A stretch of 64,000 bases of DNA from Micromonospora okii (GTDB lineage Bacteria; Actinomycetota; Actinomycetes; Mycobacteriales; Micromonosporaceae), in NCBI RefSeq assembly GCF_020884795.1, contig NZ_BBZF01000014.1, positions 468,953-532,952 on the forward strand, written 5' to 3'. Made by a program: the position numbers and the translations under genes. The notes below the pieces were generated by a model, which made no database searches, was not told the origin of the DNA, and saw only the letters and a program-made list of their open reading frames with translations. This document shows positions 26,031-36,085 of the stretch, piece by piece (within the stretch, counting starts at the first letter, position 1; the number at the start of each line of letters is the position of its first letter).

Positions 26031-28817
26031 GTGACCGACCACCACGACCACGACGGCCCCGACGCCGCACTGCGGGCCGACATCCGCCGCCTCGGCACCC
26101 TGCTCGGGCAGACCCTCGCCCGGCAGGAGGGCCGCCCCCTGCTCGACCTGGTCGAGGAGATCCGCGCCCTGGTGCGCTCCGACGCCCCCACCGCCGCCCA
26201 GCGGCTCGGCGGGCTGGACGTCACCACCGGCACCAAGCTGGCCCGCGCCTTCTCCACCTACTTCCACCTGGCCAACATCACCGAGCAGGTGCACCGGGCC
26301 CGGGACCTGCGCCGCCGCCGGGCGGCCCAGGGCGGCTGGCTCGACCAGGCGGCCAAGATGATCGCCGAGCGCGGGGTGCCCGCCGAGGAGATCGCGGCGG
26401 TGGCCCGCCGGCTCGCCGTACGGCCGGTCTTCACCGCCCACCCGACCGAGGCGGCCCGCCGGTCGATCCTGTCGAAGCTGCGCGCGGTCGCCGACCAACT
26501 GGACGCCGAGACCGCCAACGCGATCCTCTACGGGGCCAGCGACGAGGGGCCGGCGAACCGGCGCCTGGCCGAGCTGCTGGACCTGATGTGGCAGACCGAC
26601 GAGCTGCGGCTCGACCGGCCCGACCCCACCGACGAGGCCCGCAACGCCATCTACTACCTGCGCGACCTGTACGCCGAGGCCGCCCCGCAGGTGCTCGACG
26701 ACCTCGCCGACACGCTGCGCACCCTCGGGGTGGAGACGTCGCCGACCTCCCGCCCGCTGACCTTCGGCACCTGGATCGGCGGCGACCGGGACGGCAACCC
26801 GTTCGTCACCCCGCAGGTGACCGGCGAGGTGCTGCGCATCCAGCACGAGCACGGCATCTCGGCCACCGAGGCGGCGATGGACCACCTGATCACCGAGGTG
26901 TCCGTCTCCCGCCGGCTGCGCGGGGTGTCGCTGGACCTCTCCGCGAGCCTCGCCGCCGACCTGGACGCGCTGCCCGACGTGGCCCCCCGGTTCCGCCGGG
27001 TCAACGCCGAGGAGCCGTACCGGCTCAAGGCCCGATGCGTGAAGGCGAAGCTGGCCAACACCCGGGAGCGGCTGCGCCTGGGCACCCCGCACGTGCCCGG
27101 GCGGGACTACCAGGGCTCCGCCGAGCTGATCGCCGACCTGGAGCTGCTGCGCGCCTCGCTGGCCCGCAACGCCGGCCAGCTCACCGCCGTGGGCCGGCTC
27201 GCCTCCACCATCCGTACGGTGTCCGCGTTCGGCCTGCACCTGGCGACGATGGACGTGCGCGAGCACGCCGAGAAGCACCACGAGGTGCTCACCCAGTTGT
27301 ACGCGGCGGTCGGCGAGGTCTCCGACTACCCGGCGCTGACCCGCCTGGAGCGCACGAAGCTGCTCGCCGACGAGCTGACCGGCCGCCGGCCGCTGTCGAC
27401 GCTGGACACGCCGCTGACCGAGAGCGCCCGCAAGACGTTCGACGTGTTCACCACGATCCGCGAGGCGCAGGACCGCTTCGGTTCCGAGGTCATCGAGTCG
27501 TACATCATCTCGATGACCCTCGGCGTGGACGACGTGCTCGCCGCCGTGTTGCTGGCCCGCGAGGCCGGGCTGGTGGACGTGCACAGCGGCCGGGCCCGGG
27601 TCGGCTTCGTGCCGCTGCTGGAGACCCCGGCCGAGCTGAACTCCGGCGGCGAACTGCTCGACGAGCTGCTGTCGCTGCCCGCGTACCGGGCGCTCGTGGC
27701 GGCCCGGGGCGACGTGCAGGAGGTGATGCTGGGCTACTCCGACTCGAACAAGGAGGCGGGCATCACCACCAGCCAGTGGTCGATCCACCGGGCCCAGCGG
27801 GCGCTGCGCGACGTGGCCGCCCGGCACGGGGTGCACCTGCGGCTGTTCCACGGCCGGGGCGGCACCGTCGGGCGCGGCGGCGGCCCCACCCACGAGGCGA
27901 TCCTGGCCCAGCCGTACGGCACGCTGGACGGCGCGATCAAGGTCACCGAGCAGGGCGAGGTCATCTCCGACAAGTACACGCTGCCGGCGCTGGCCCGGGA
28001 GAACCTGGAGCTGACGATGGCCGCCGTGCTCCAGGCGACCCTGCTGCACACCGCGCCCCGGCAGCCCGCCGAGATGCTGGAGCGCTGGGACGCGGCGATG
28101 GACGTGGTCTCCGACTCGGCGTTCCGCTCCTACCGCTCGCTGGTGGAGAACCCGGACCTGCCGGAGTACTTCTGGGCGTCCACGCCGACCGAGCTGCTCG
28201 GCGCGCTGAACATCGGCTCCCGGCCGGCGAAGCGCCCGAACACCGGGGCCGGGCTGGCCGGGCTGCGGGCCATCCCGTGGGTCTTCGGCTGGACGCAGAC
28301 CCGGCAGATCGTGCCCGGCTGGTTCGGGGTGGGCTCCGGCCTGGCGGCGGCCCGCGAGGCCGGCCTGGAGGACGTGCTCGCCGAGATGCACCGCAACTGG
28401 CACTTTTTCCGCACGTTCCTGTCGAACGTCGAGATGATGCTGACCAAGACCGACCTGAGCATCGCCCGCCGGTACGTCGAGACGCTGGTGCCGAAGAAGC
28501 TGCACCCGATCTTCTCGACGATCGAGGAGGAGTACGAGCTGACCAAGCGGGAGGTACTGGCGGTCACCGCCTCGCCGGCCCTGCTGGAGAACTCGCCGGT
28601 GCTCCAGCGCACCCTAGCGGTGCGCGACACCTACCTGGAGCCGCTGCACCACCTCCAGGTGGCGCTGCTGCGGCAGTACCGGGAGTCGGGCGCGGCCGGT
28701 CGGGCCGTGGTGACCGCCCCGGGCGGCCGGCGCGCCCCCAACGACGGCACGGCGCTGGAGCGGGCGCTGCTCACCACGGTCAACGGCATCGCCGCCGGTA
28801 TGCGCAACACGGGCTGA
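26031..28817 (+). CDS. ppc: Phosphoenolpyruvate carboxylase
   Basis: 928 residues, full length. It carboxylates PEP to oxaloacetate, replenishing the TCA cycle. Catalytic and signature segments: [20 protein letters not shown] (catalytic His, about 140), [30 protein letters not shown], and the glycine-rich [14 protein letters not shown] loop. Later [27 protein letters not shown] and the C-terminal MRNTG complete the family pattern. The GTG at 26031 has AAGGAG 7-8 nt upstream. Repeat copies B and C flank the gene in inverted orientation. With pckG at the other end of the window it forms the PEP/oxaloacetate node. Confidence 0.98.
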   Translation: MTDHHDHDGPDAALRADIRRLGTLLGQTLARQEGRPLLDLVEEIRALVRSDAPTAAQRLGGLDVTTGTKLARAFSTYFHLANITEQVHRARDLRRRRAAQGGWLDQAAKMIAERGVPAEEIAAVARRLAVRPVFTAHPTEAARRSILSKLRAVADQLDAETANAILYGASDEGPANRRLAELLDLMWQTDELRLDRPDPTDEARNAIYYLRDLYAEAAPQVLDDLADTLRTLGVETSPTSRPLTFGTWIGGDRDGNPFVTPQVTGEVLRIQHEHGISATEAAMDHLITEVSVSRRLRGVSLDLSASLAADLDALPDVAPRFRRVNAEEPYRLKARCVKAKLANTRERLRLGTPHVPGRDYQGSAELIADLELLRASLARNAGQLTAVGRLASTIRTVSAFGLHLATMDVREHAEKHHEVLTQLYAAVGEVSDYPALTRLERTKLLADELTGRRPLSTLDTPLTESARKTFDVFTTIREAQDRFGSEVIESYIISMTLGVDDVLAAVLLAREAGLVDVHSGRARVGFVPLLETPAELNSGGELLDELLSLPAYRALVAARGDVQEVMLGYSDSNKEAGITTSQWSIHRAQRALRDVAARHGVHLRLFHGRGGTVGRGGGPTHEAILAQPYGTLDGAIKVTEQGEVISDKYTLPALARENLELTMAAVLQATLLHTAPRQPAEMLERWDAAMDVVSDSAFRSYRSLVENPDLPEYFWASTPTELLGALNIGSRPAKRPNTGAGLAGLRAIPWVFGWTQTRQIVPGWFGVGSGLAAAREAGLEDVLAEMHRNWHFFRTFLSNVEMMLTKTDLSIARRYVETLVPKKLHPIFSTIEEEYELTKREVLAVTASPALLENSPVLQRTLAVRDTYLEPLHHLQVALLRQYRESGAAGRAVVTAPGGRRAPNDGTALERALLTTVNGIAAGMRNTG

Positions 28818-28820
28818 GGT

Positions 28821-28874
28821 GTAAGGAGGGGACCCCTGTTAACGCTTTCCGCATAGCAGGGGCCCCCTCCTAAC
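28821..28874. repeat. GCGTTAACA-core palindromic repeat, copy C (inverted)
   Basis: Arms GTAAGGAGGGGACCCC and GGGGCCCCCTCCTAAC enclose TGTTAACGCTTTCCGCATAGCA. Read on the minus strand it aligns with copies A, B and D. It starts three bases after the ppc stop and lies between convergent genes, fitting a terminator role. Confidence 0.8.
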
Positions 28875-28969
28875 GCCCCAAACCGGCGGCAGCGCGCCGG
28901 GCGGCGCACGGTGCGGCAGCGGCGGGGCAGCAGCGCACGGCGGGGCAGCAGCGTGGCGGGCGGCGGCGG

Positions 28970-29749
28970 TCACCAGTCGCCGCCGCCGAAGTCACCCCCA
29001 CCGAAGTCGCCGCCGCCGAAATCCCCGCCGCCGAAGTCTCCACCGCCGCCGAAGTCGCCGGCCTGGTCGCCGCCGAAGCCCTCGCCGTACTCCGCGCCAT
29101 CGCCGAAGCCCTCCTGGTAGCCGGCCCCGTACCCGTATCCGGGGTCGGCGAACGCCGGGGAGAAGAGCGCGTCGGCGATCAGCATGCCGCCGAGCACGCC
29201 CGCGCCCGCCCCGAGCGCCGTCTTCCACCACGGCGTCGAGTACCAGCCGGCCGGCACCGGCCGCCCCTGGTACCGCCCACCCGGGTAGTAGTAGGGCGTG
29301 CCCTGGCCCGGCCGGGGGCCGGCCCGGAAGGTCTGCCCCTGCACGTTGACCTCGCGCTCCCGGGTGAGCTGGCCGGCGCCCTGCGCGGAGGCCAGCGGCG
29401 GCAGCTCGGGGCCGGGGTCGAGGCCCAGCGCCACCCGGGCCGCCCGCGCGTACGCCAGCCCCTCCAGCGCGGTCTCCCGGGCCAGCCGGTACTGGTGCGC
29501 CGTGCGGGCCTGCTCCAACTGGCTGCCCGCCGCGTTGTACCGCTCGCCGGCGTCGACCAGGGCCTGCCGCACGGCCGGGGCGTCGCCGTGCAGGTTCATC
29601 ACCTGGCCGCCGAGGCGCTCGTACCAGCGCTGGGCGTCGGCGCGCGCGTCGGCCAGGCTGCGTGCCTCCCGCGCCGCGCTGTCCCGACGCCACCAGATCA
29701 GGCCACCGACCAGCACCGCGACGAGGACGACCACGAGCAGAAGTTCCAT
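28970..29749 (-). CDS. Membrane-anchored protein with Gly/Asp-rich repeat tail
   Basis: 259 residues. One N-terminal transmembrane helix (MELLLVVVLVAVLVGGLIWW) is followed by an alpha-helical region (residues about 22-115, rich in Ala/Arg/Glu). The middle has GQGTPYYYPGGRYQGRPVPA and STPWWKTALGAGAGVLGG, a second short hydrophobic stretch. The C-terminus carries five to six FGGGD units ending FGGGDW, a tail also seen in TPM and DUF1542-type proteins. The repeat is written in DNA as a near-perfect 15-bp tandem. Function unknown. ATG at 29749 is preceded by TACGTT at 7 nt. Divergent from rmuC. Confidence 0.75.
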   Translation of the reverse strand: MELLLVVVLVAVLVGGLIWWRRDSAAREARSLADARADAQRWYERLGGQVMNLHGDAPAVRQALVDAGERYNAAGSQLEQARTAHQYRLARETALEGLAYARAARVALGLDPGPELPPLASAQGAGQLTREREVNVQGQTFRAGPRPGQGTPYYYPGGRYQGRPVPAGWYSTPWWKTALGAGAGVLGGMLIADALFSPAFADPGYGYGAGYQEGFGDGAEYGEGFGGDQAGDFGGGGDFGGGDFGGGDFGGGDFGGGDW

Positions 29750-29756
29750 GCCGCCG

Positions 29757-29762
29757 AACGTA
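29757..29762 (-). promoter_or_regulatory. Candidate -10 (TACGTT) for leaderless gene at 29749
   Basis: TACGTT followed by 7 nt and ATG on the minus strand, in the 54-bp space shared with rmuC. Confidence 0.45.
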
Positions 29763-29803
29763 CCCAGCGAGCGCACGTCATACGCGTTTGGCAAGCTCAG
29801 GTG

Positions 29804-30982
29804 ATGAGCTTCTCGACCCTGGCCGTGGTGCTGCTCTGCCTCGCCGCGGGCGGCGCGCTGGGCTGGTTCGCCGCCCGGTCCCGGTCGGCGACGGAGATCG
29901 CCCGGCTGGAGGCCACGCTCGCCGCCACCCGGGAGGGCGAGGGGCGGCTGGAGCAGTCGATGCGGGCGCTGAGCTACGAGGCGACCGCGCAGTCCCAGGA
30001 GGCGGTCGCGCGGGCGGTGGCGCCGCTGCACGACACCCTGCGCCGCTACGAGGCCCGGGTGGCGGAGCTGGAGCACGCCCGGGTCGACGCGTACGCCGAG
30101 CTGCGCGAGCAGGTCCGGGCGATGGGGGCGGTCTCGGGCGAGCTGCGTACCGAGACCAAGCAGCTCGTGGCGGCGCTGCGCGCGCCCCAGGTGCGGGGCC
30201 GCTGGGGCGAGCACCAGCTCCGCCGGATCGTCGAGGCCGCCGGCATGGTGGAGCACTGCGACTTCAACGAGCAGGTCACGGCCGCGACGGACCACCAGGG
30301 GGTACGCCCCGACCTGGTGGTCCGGCTGCACGGCGGCCGGACGGTGGTGGTGGACGCGAAGGCGCCCTTCGACGCTTACCTGACGGCGATGGAGGCGCGC
30401 GACGAGCGGGGCCGGGACACCCACCTCGACGCCCACGCCCGGCACCTGCGGGCGCACGTCGACGCGCTGGCCGCGAAGACCTACTGGGCGGCGTTCGACT
30501 CGACGCCCGAGTTCGTGGTGCTCTTCGTGCCGGCCGACCCGTTCCTCGACGTGGCGTTGCAGCGCGACCCGACGCTGCTGGAGCACGCGTTCGCCCGCAA
30601 CGTGGTGCTGGCCACCCCGGCGACCCTGGTGGCGCTGCTGCGCACGGTGGCGTACTCGTGGCGGCAGGAGGTGCTGGCCCGCAACGCGGTAGCGGTGCAC
30701 TCGCTGGCCCGCGAGCTGTACGGACGGCTGTCCACCCTGGGCGACCACGTCGGCAAGCTCGGCGCGTCGCTGGGCGGGGCGGTGACGGCGTACAACCGGG
30801 CGGTCGGCTCGCTGGAGGCGCGGGTCCTCGTCAGCGCCCGCAAGCTCGCGGAGCTGGGCGTCTCCGACCGGGAGCTGACCACGCCGGCGCAGGTGGAGGT
30901 CGCGCCCCGGCAGCCGCAGGCCCCGGAGCTGGTGGAGCCGGGCAGCACAGTGGCCGAACGGTCGACGCGGAGCGACCAATAG
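29804..30982 (+). CDS. rmuC: DNA recombination protein RmuC
   Basis: 392 residues. An N-terminal hydrophobic segment (LAVVLLCLAAGGALGWFAA) anchors it. A coiled coil follows (residues about 25-120, ATEIARLEATLAATREGEGR). The RmuC nuclease-like core has LRAPQVRGRWGEHQLRRIVE, GVRPDLVVRLHGGRTVVVDA (the DxK-type element VVDAKAPFDAYL) and TPEFVVLFVPADPFLDVAL. RmuC limits inversions at short repeats, probably through an endonuclease activity. A GTG three nucleotides upstream (29801) is in frame, so the exact start is uncertain. The leader is only about 50 bp and shared with the divergent gene. Confidence 0.92.
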   Translation: MSFSTLAVVLLCLAAGGALGWFAARSRSATEIARLEATLAATREGEGRLEQSMRALSYEATAQSQEAVARAVAPLHDTLRRYEARVAELEHARVDAYAELREQVRAMGAVSGELRTETKQLVAALRAPQVRGRWGEHQLRRIVEAAGMVEHCDFNEQVTAATDHQGVRPDLVVRLHGGRTVVVDAKAPFDAYLTAMEARDERGRDTHLDAHARHLRAHVDALAAKTYWAAFDSTPEFVVLFVPADPFLDVALQRDPTLLEHAFARNVVLATPATLVALLRTVAYSWRQEVLARNAVAVHSLARELYGRLSTLGDHVGKLGASLGGAVTAYNRAVGSLEARVLVSARKLAELGVSDRELTTPAQVEVAPRQPQAPELVEPGSTVAERSTRSDQ

Positions 30983-31130
30983 CACCTGCGGCGTGTCCAC
31001 GTTGACCCAACACGTCACGAGGTGGTCACAACTGATCCGGCGCTAGTGACATCGACCCTTCCCGAAGCCAAGGATCTGGTCACACCCGCGCCCTGCCTCT
31101 GAGGGCCTGTTCTCCGGAGGAATCAAAGAC

Positions 31131-34100
31131 GTGACGACACCCCGCAACCGGAGCCGGCGCACGTCGGCCGGGCTCCTCGCGTCGGTCGTGGCCGCCGGTG
31201 CCATGACCGGCGCGGGCGGCGCCGCCACCGCGAGCGCCGCCCCCGCCGAGCCCGAGGCTCCACAGTCCACCGCCGTGGAGACCCTGGGCGCGCACGACGC
31301 GAAGCTGCTGGCCGAGGCCGAGGCGAAGAAGGCCAGCACCGTCACCCTGATCGTCGCCACCGACAAGGGCGAGGCGAAGGACGTCGCGGACGCCGTGCAG
31401 CGCCTCGGCGGCACGGTGAGCCGGCGCTTCGACACCATCGGGTACGTGCTGGCGAAGGTCCCCACCGCGCAGGTGCTCCGGGCGGCGACCCTGCCCGGCG
31501 TCGCCGCGGTCGACCTCGACGAGACGATCCAGCTCCCCGACCCGACCCCGGAGGCGGCGCCCTCGGGCGCGAAGGCCGCCGCCCAGGGACGGACCCTGGC
31601 CGGGCCGGGCGCCGACACCGGCGCGGTCAACCCGTACATGCCGACCAGCGAGACCGGCGCGGAGGCGTTCAAGGCCACCCACCCCGAGTGGGACGGTCGC
31701 GGCGTGACCATCGGCATCATGGACTCCGGCGTGGACCTCGACCAGCCGGCGCTCCAGCGGACCACCACCGGCGAGCGCAAGATCGTCGACTGGGTCACCG
31801 CCACGGACCCGCTGGAGGACGCCACCTGGCGCGCCATGATCACCGAGGTCGCCGGCCCCAGCTTCACCGTGGGCGGCGCGACCTGGACCGCCCCGGCCGG
31901 CAGCTACCGCTTCTCGACCTTCCGCGAGTCGACCACGGCCGGCAGCGACCCGGCCGGTGACGTCAACCGCGACGGCGACACCACCGACGTCTTCGGCATC
32001 CTCTACGACGCCACGACCCACGACATCCGGGTCGACGCCAACCAGAACCGGGACTTCACCGACGACGAGGTGATGCGCCCGTACCGGGAGAAGTTCCAGG
32101 TCGGGCACTTCGGCACGGACAACCCGGCCACCCCGGTGCGCGAGCAGATCCCGTTCGTCGTCGAGTACCGCGAGGACGTCGACGCCAACCCGGGCGACAA
32201 CCAGCCGGGGCCGTACTACGACTTCGTCAACATCGGCATCGTCGAGTCCACGCACGGCACGCACGTGGCCGGCATCACCGCCGCCAACGACATGCTGGGC
32301 AACAGCGCGTTCGACGGCGCGGCCCCCGGCGCTAGGCTCGTCTCCGCCCGCGCCTGCTCCTGGGGCGGCGGCTGCACCGCCGCGGCGCTCACCACCGGCA
32401 TGGCCGACCTGGTGATCAACCGCAAGGTCGACGTGGTCAACATGTCGATCGGCGGCCTGCCGGCGCTCAACGACGGCTCCAACGCCCGCGCCCAGCTCTA
32501 CAACGAGCTGATCAGCGTCTACGGCGTGCAGTTGTTCATCTCGGCCGGCAACTCCGGCCCCGGCGTCAACACCGTCGGCGACCCGTCGGTGGCGGAGAAC
32601 GTGGTCAGCGTCGCCGCCAGCATCAGCGACGACACCTGGCTGGCGAACTACGGCTCGGTCGTCCGCCGGGACAACGCGCTGTTCAACTTCTCCTCGCGCG
32701 GCCCGCGTGAGGACGGCGGCTTCAAGCCGAACATCGCGGCCCCCGGCTCGGCGATCTCCACCGCGCCGACCTGGCAGGCCGGCAACGCGGTCCCCGAGGC
32801 CGGCTACCCGCTGCCGCCGGGCTACCAGATGCTCAACGGCACCTCGATGGCCGCCCCGCAGGCCACCGGCGCCGCCGCCCTGCTGCTCTCCGCCGCCAAG
32901 GCGACCGACCGGGGCGTCACCCCGGCCGCGCTGCGCCGGGCCGTCTACACGTCGGCCAAGCCGATCCCCGGCGTGGCGACGTACGCGCAGGGCTACGGCA
33001 TGTTCGACGTGCCGGGCGCGTGGCGGCTGCTGGAGCAGGGCGTGCAGACCCGGTCGTACGTCTCCGACGCGCCCGTCTGCACGGAGCTGTCGAAGAACCT
33101 CACCCGGTACGACAGGGCCACCGGCACCTTCGTGGCGAACCCGCACCGGGGCGCGGGCGTGTACAACCGCTGCGCCGTCTTGCAGGGCGGGCAGCCGGTG
33201 AAGAAGTCCAAGACGTACGAGATCGAGGTCACCCGGACCAGCGGCCCGAACAAGAGCATCCGGCACGACCTGTCGCTGCGCGGCGACGACGGCACCTTCA
33301 GCGCGAAGAAGGAGGTGTGGCTGCCGCTGAACAAGACCGTCACCATCCCGGTCAAGGCCAAGCCGAAGACCGCCGGGGCGCACAGCGCGCTGCTGCTGGT
33401 CGACGACCCGGCCACCTCGGTGGTCGACTTCGAGGTCTCCACCGTCGTGGTCGCCGCCGACCAGGTGACGAAGCCGGCGTACTCGTCGACCGTCGAGGGC
33501 TCGGTCGAGCGGAACTCCTCCCGCTCGTACTTCGTGGAGGTGCCGCCGGGGACGGGCGCGATCCAGGTCGACCTGTCCGGCATCGCGACCGGCTCGCAGA
33601 CCCGGTTCATCGCGATCAACCCGTACGGCCTGCCGGCCGAGAGCACCGCGAGCACCGCCTGCTTTACCAACTTCTCCAACGTGGCGGCCTGCAAGCCGCA
33701 GGAGCGGGACTACCGGAACCCCATCGCCGGGGTCTGGGAGTTCGAGGTGGAGGCGCGGCGCACCTCGCCGGCGCTGGACAACCCGTTCCAGCTCCAGGTG
33801 CGGGTGCAGGGCGTCACGGTCGAGCCGGCCGTGATCGAGCTGCCGTCGGTGACCGCCGGCACCCCGACCGCCGTCAACTGGGGCCTCACCAACACCTTCG
33901 GCCCGGTCGCGGTGACCGGCCAGGGTGGCCCGCTGGCCAGCGTGCGCGCGCAGCGGCCGACCATCGCCGAGGGCACCAGCCAGGAGTACCTGGTCGAGGT
34001 CCCGGCCGGCGCCGCCACCTTCACGGCCCGGATCGGCAACACGGAGGACGTCGGCGCCGACCTGGACCTGTCGGTCTTCCTCGGTACGACCCGGGTGGGC

Positions 34101-34436
34101 CGGTCGGCCGACGGCGACTCGGAGGAGGCGGTGACCCTGACCAACCCGGCGGCCGGCACCTACCGTGTGGTGGTCGACGGGTACGGCGTGAACGGGCCGG
34201 GCACCAGCACCGCCTACGACTACCGGGACTCGTTCTCGGCCGCGTCGCTGGGCACGCTGACCTCCCCGAGCACCCCGGTCGCCCTGGCCAACGGCGCCAG
34301 GGCCACCCTCACGGGCACGGTGACCGCCCAGTCCGCCCCGGCCGCCGGCCGGTCGCTCTACGGCGACCTGGCCGTCACCACCACCGAGGGCGCGGTCGTC
34401 GGCGTCGGCTCCGTGGCGATCGGCGCGGTCAACTGA
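31131..34436 (+). CDS. Large secreted S8 (subtilisin-like) serine protease
   Basis: 1101 residues. A signal peptide (GLLASVVAAGAMTGAGG, cleavage probably after ATASAA) precedes an inhibitor-I9-like propeptide. The catalytic triad is complete: Asp in IGIMDSGVD (about 198), His in STHGTHVAGITAA (about 374), Ser in LNGTSMAAPQATGAA (about 572). Between Asp and His there is an unusually long insert with Asp-rich loops DVNRDGDTTDVF and DANQNRDFTDDE, likely calcium sites. About 500 further residues form beta-rich modules resembling PPC/Fn3-type domains. The GTG at 31131 has CCGGAGGAA 9 nt upstream. A strong terminator follows. Monocistronic extracellular protease. Confidence 0.95.
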   Translation: MTTPRNRSRRTSAGLLASVVAAGAMTGAGGAATASAAPAEPEAPQSTAVETLGAHDAKLLAEAEAKKASTVTLIVATDKGEAKDVADAVQRLGGTVSRRFDTIGYVLAKVPTAQVLRAATLPGVAAVDLDETIQLPDPTPEAAPSGAKAAAQGRTLAGPGADTGAVNPYMPTSETGAEAFKATHPEWDGRGVTIGIMDSGVDLDQPALQRTTTGERKIVDWVTATDPLEDATWRAMITEVAGPSFTVGGATWTAPAGSYRFSTFRESTTAGSDPAGDVNRDGDTTDVFGILYDATTHDIRVDANQNRDFTDDEVMRPYREKFQVGHFGTDNPATPVREQIPFVVEYREDVDANPGDNQPGPYYDFVNIGIVESTHGTHVAGITAANDMLGNSAFDGAAPGARLVSARACSWGGGCTAAALTTGMADLVINRKVDVVNMSIGGLPALNDGSNARAQLYNELISVYGVQLFISAGNSGPGVNTVGDPSVAENVVSVAASISDDTWLANYGSVVRRDNALFNFSSRGPREDGGFKPNIAAPGSAISTAPTWQAGNAVPEAGYPLPPGYQMLNGTSMAAPQATGAAALLLSAAKATDRGVTPAALRRAVYTSAKPIPGVATYAQGYGMFDVPGAWRLLEQGVQTRSYVSDAPVCTELSKNLTRYDRATGTFVANPHRGAGVYNRCAVLQGGQPVKKSKTYEIEVTRTSGPNKSIRHDLSLRGDDGTFSAKKEVWLPLNKTVTIPVKAKPKTAGAHSALLLVDDPATSVVDFEVSTVVVAADQVTKPAYSSTVEGSVERNSSRSYFVEVPPGTGAIQVDLSGIATGSQTRFIAINPYGLPAESTASTACFTNFSNVAACKPQERDYRNPIAGVWEFEVEARRTSPALDNPFQLQVRVQGVTVEPAVIELPSVTAGTPTAVNWGLTNTFGPVAVTGQGGPLASVRAQRPTIAEGTSQEYLVEVPAGAATFTARIGNTEDVGADLDLSVFLGTTRVGRSADGDSEEAVTLTNPAAGTYRVVVDGYGVNGPGTSTAYDYRDSFSAASLGTLTSPSTPVALANGARATLTGTVTAQSAPAAGRSLYGDLAVTTTEGAVVGVGSVAIGAVN

Positions 34437-34468
34437 TCGCACCCGCCTGACTGACCAGCACCACCACC

Positions 34469-34505
34469 GGGAGCCCGTCCCCGCCCATCGCGGGGGCGGG
34501 CTCCC
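34469..34505 (+). terminator. Rho-independent-type hairpin after the S8 protease
   Basis: GGGAGCCCG and CGGGCTCCC form a perfect 9-bp outer stem. An inner CCCCGC/GCGGGG stem extends it around a short loop. No T-run follows, as usual in high-GC actinobacteria. It also lies downstream of the convergent lipoprotein. Confidence 0.8.
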
Positions 34506-34542
34506 GTCGTCCCGGCCCGGCCGGTACGGCGGGCGCGGCGGG

Positions 34543-34977
34543 TCAGGCGCGGCGGGCGGACTCCACGACGAAGGGGGTGCCCTGCTGGCAGGTGGTCATC
34601 ATGTCCGGCTTGGCCTGGCCGGTGACGGTGACCTTCGCGCCGGCGGTCAGGACGTCGGTCGGGCCGCCGATGAGCTGGTAGCCGTCCAGCAGGCGGCAGC
34701 CGGGCTCGACCCCCGCCTCGACCGTGCCGGTGAGCGTGGTCGCGCCAGGGCCCGGCGGGCGGCTCGGGCGGCCGGGGCGGTCCTTCGGGGGGAAGGTGGA
34801 GGAGGGGGCGACGGCGGTCGGGTCGGCTGGGCCGGTGCTGGGCGCGTCGGTCACCGGAGAACCTCCCGAGGGGCTGGGGGCGGGGGTGCCGTCACCGGCG
34901 CCCTGGCCGGCGCACGCGCTCAGGGCGGCGCCGGCGACCAGCGCGACGAGGGCGGTCCGAACAGTTCTCATGCCCAT
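34543..34977 (-). CDS. Small secreted lipoprotein
   Basis: 144 residues. The signal peptide RTVRTALVALVAGAALSAC ends in a lipobox (LSA-Cys, Cys about 22). A Pro/Ser/Thr-rich linker (residues about 25-80) leads to a compact beta-type domain, GATTLTGTVEAGVEPGCRLL through VTVTGQAKPDMMTTCQQG, with two cysteines likely paired. It resembles OB-fold or DUF-type lipoproteins; family not recognised. A Met two codons in (MRTVRT) is an equally possible start. Neighbour ispH starts on the same strand upstream; the 39-bp gap allows co-transcription. Confidence 0.7.
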   Translation of the reverse strand: MGMRTVRTALVALVAGAALSACAGQGAGDGTPAPSPSGGSPVTDAPSTGPADPTAVAPSSTFPPKDRPGRPSRPPGPGATTLTGTVEAGVEPGCRLLDGYQLIGGPTDVLTAGAKVTVTGQAKPDMMTTCQQGTPFVVESARRA

Positions 34978-35016
34978 CTGACGCGGCGGCCCGATGATCC
35001 GTTCCCCGGCCCCGGG

Positions 35017-36009
35017 TCAGGCGCGGGCGGCGGCAGCCGCCGCCTTCATGTCGCGCTTGAGCTCCTGGGGCAGGGAGAAGGTGAGCCGCTCGTTGGCGGT
35101 AACCACCTCCTCCACGTCGGCGAAGCCCCGCGCGGCGAGGTGCGCCAGCACGTCCTGGACCAGCTCGTCGGGGACGCTCGCGCCGGAGGTCAGGCCGACC
35201 GTGCGGGCCCCCTCCAGCCAGGCGTCGTCGATCTCGGTCGCGAAGTCGACCAGGTGGCCGGCGCGGGCACCGGCGTCCAGGGCGACCTCGACCAGCCGGA
35301 CGGAGTTGGAGGAGTTGCGCGACCCGACGACGAGCACCACGTCGCACTCGGGGGCGATCTCCTTGACCACGTGCTGCCGGTTGGAGGTGGCGTAGCAGAT
35401 GTCGTCGCTGGGGGGCGACTGGAGCAGCGGCAGCCGCGTCTTGAGCCGGGCCACCGTCTCCAGCGTCTCGTCGACCGACAGCGTGGTCTGGGAGAGCCAG
35501 ACCACCTTGCTCGGGTCCCGCACGGTGACCTTGTCGGCGCCGTCCGGGCCGTCGACGAGCTGGATGTGCTCGGGGGCCTCGCCGGCGGTGCCGATGACCT
35601 CCTCGTGGCCCTCGTGGCCGATCAGCAGGATGTCGTAGTCCTCGGCGGCGAACCGCTTCGCCTCCTGGTGCACCTTCGTCACCAGGGGGCAGGTCGCGTC
35701 GATGGCCTTGAGGGAGCGGGCCCGCGCCTGCTCGTAAACCTCCGGGGCGACGCCGTGGGCGGAGAAGATCACGGTGGCGCCCTCGGGCACCTCCTCGTTC
35801 TCCTCCACGAAGATCGCGCCCTCGGCCTCCAGGGTCCGCACCACGTGCTTGTTGTGCACGATCTCCTTGCGCACGTAGATCGGGGCCCCGTAGAGCCGCA
35901 GCGCTTCCTCGACGGTCTGCACCGCCCGGTCGACGCCCGCGCAGTAGCCGCGGGGCTTGGCCAGGAGCACGCGCTTGCCGGTCGGGGGGGTCGCCTCAGC
36001 CTGAGTCAC
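35017..36009 (-). CDS. ispH: 4-hydroxy-3-methylbut-2-enyl diphosphate reductase (IspH/LytB)
   Basis: 330 residues. Last enzyme of the MEP isoprenoid pathway, giving IPP and DMAPP. The three cysteine ligands of the iron-sulfur cluster are present: [14 protein letters not shown] (Cys23), [11 protein letters not shown] (about 115) and [11 protein letters not shown] (about 208). [11 protein letters not shown] and [17 protein letters not shown] are conserved substrate-binding segments. The GTG at 36009 follows TACGAT-N6 without Shine-Dalgarno. It is divergent from xseA with only 76 bp between starts, a common actinobacterial arrangement. Confidence 0.97.
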   Translation of the reverse strand: MTQAEATPPTGKRVLLAKPRGYCAGVDRAVQTVEEALRLYGAPIYVRKEIVHNKHVVRTLEAEGAIFVEENEEVPEGATVIFSAHGVAPEVYEQARARSLKAIDATCPLVTKVHQEAKRFAAEDYDILLIGHEGHEEVIGTAGEAPEHIQLVDGPDGADKVTVRDPSKVVWLSQTTLSVDETLETVARLKTRLPLLQSPPSDDICYATSNRQHVVKEIAPECDVVLVVGSRNSSNSVRLVEVALDAGARAGHLVDFATEIDDAWLEGARTVGLTSGASVPDELVQDVLAHLAARGFADVEEVVTANERLTFSLPQELKRDMKAAAAAARA

Positions 36010-36015
36010 CCGCCC

Positions 36016-36021
36016 ATCGTA
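36016..36021 (-). promoter_or_regulatory. Candidate -10 (TACGAT) for leaderless ispH
   Basis: TACGAT followed by 6 nt and GTG on the minus strand. It faces a similar element for xseA 53 bp away. Confidence 0.5.
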
Positions 36022-36073
36022 CTGCCGCCCCGACAGGCGGCACCGGCTGCGCGGGTCGCCCGCCCGGCGTCCG

Positions 36074-36079
36074 TAGGGT
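36074..36079 (+). promoter_or_regulatory. Candidate -10 (TAGGGT) for leaderless xseA
   Basis: TAGGGT followed by 6 nt and GTG at 36086. Confidence 0.55.
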
Positions 36080-36085
36080 GGTGGC

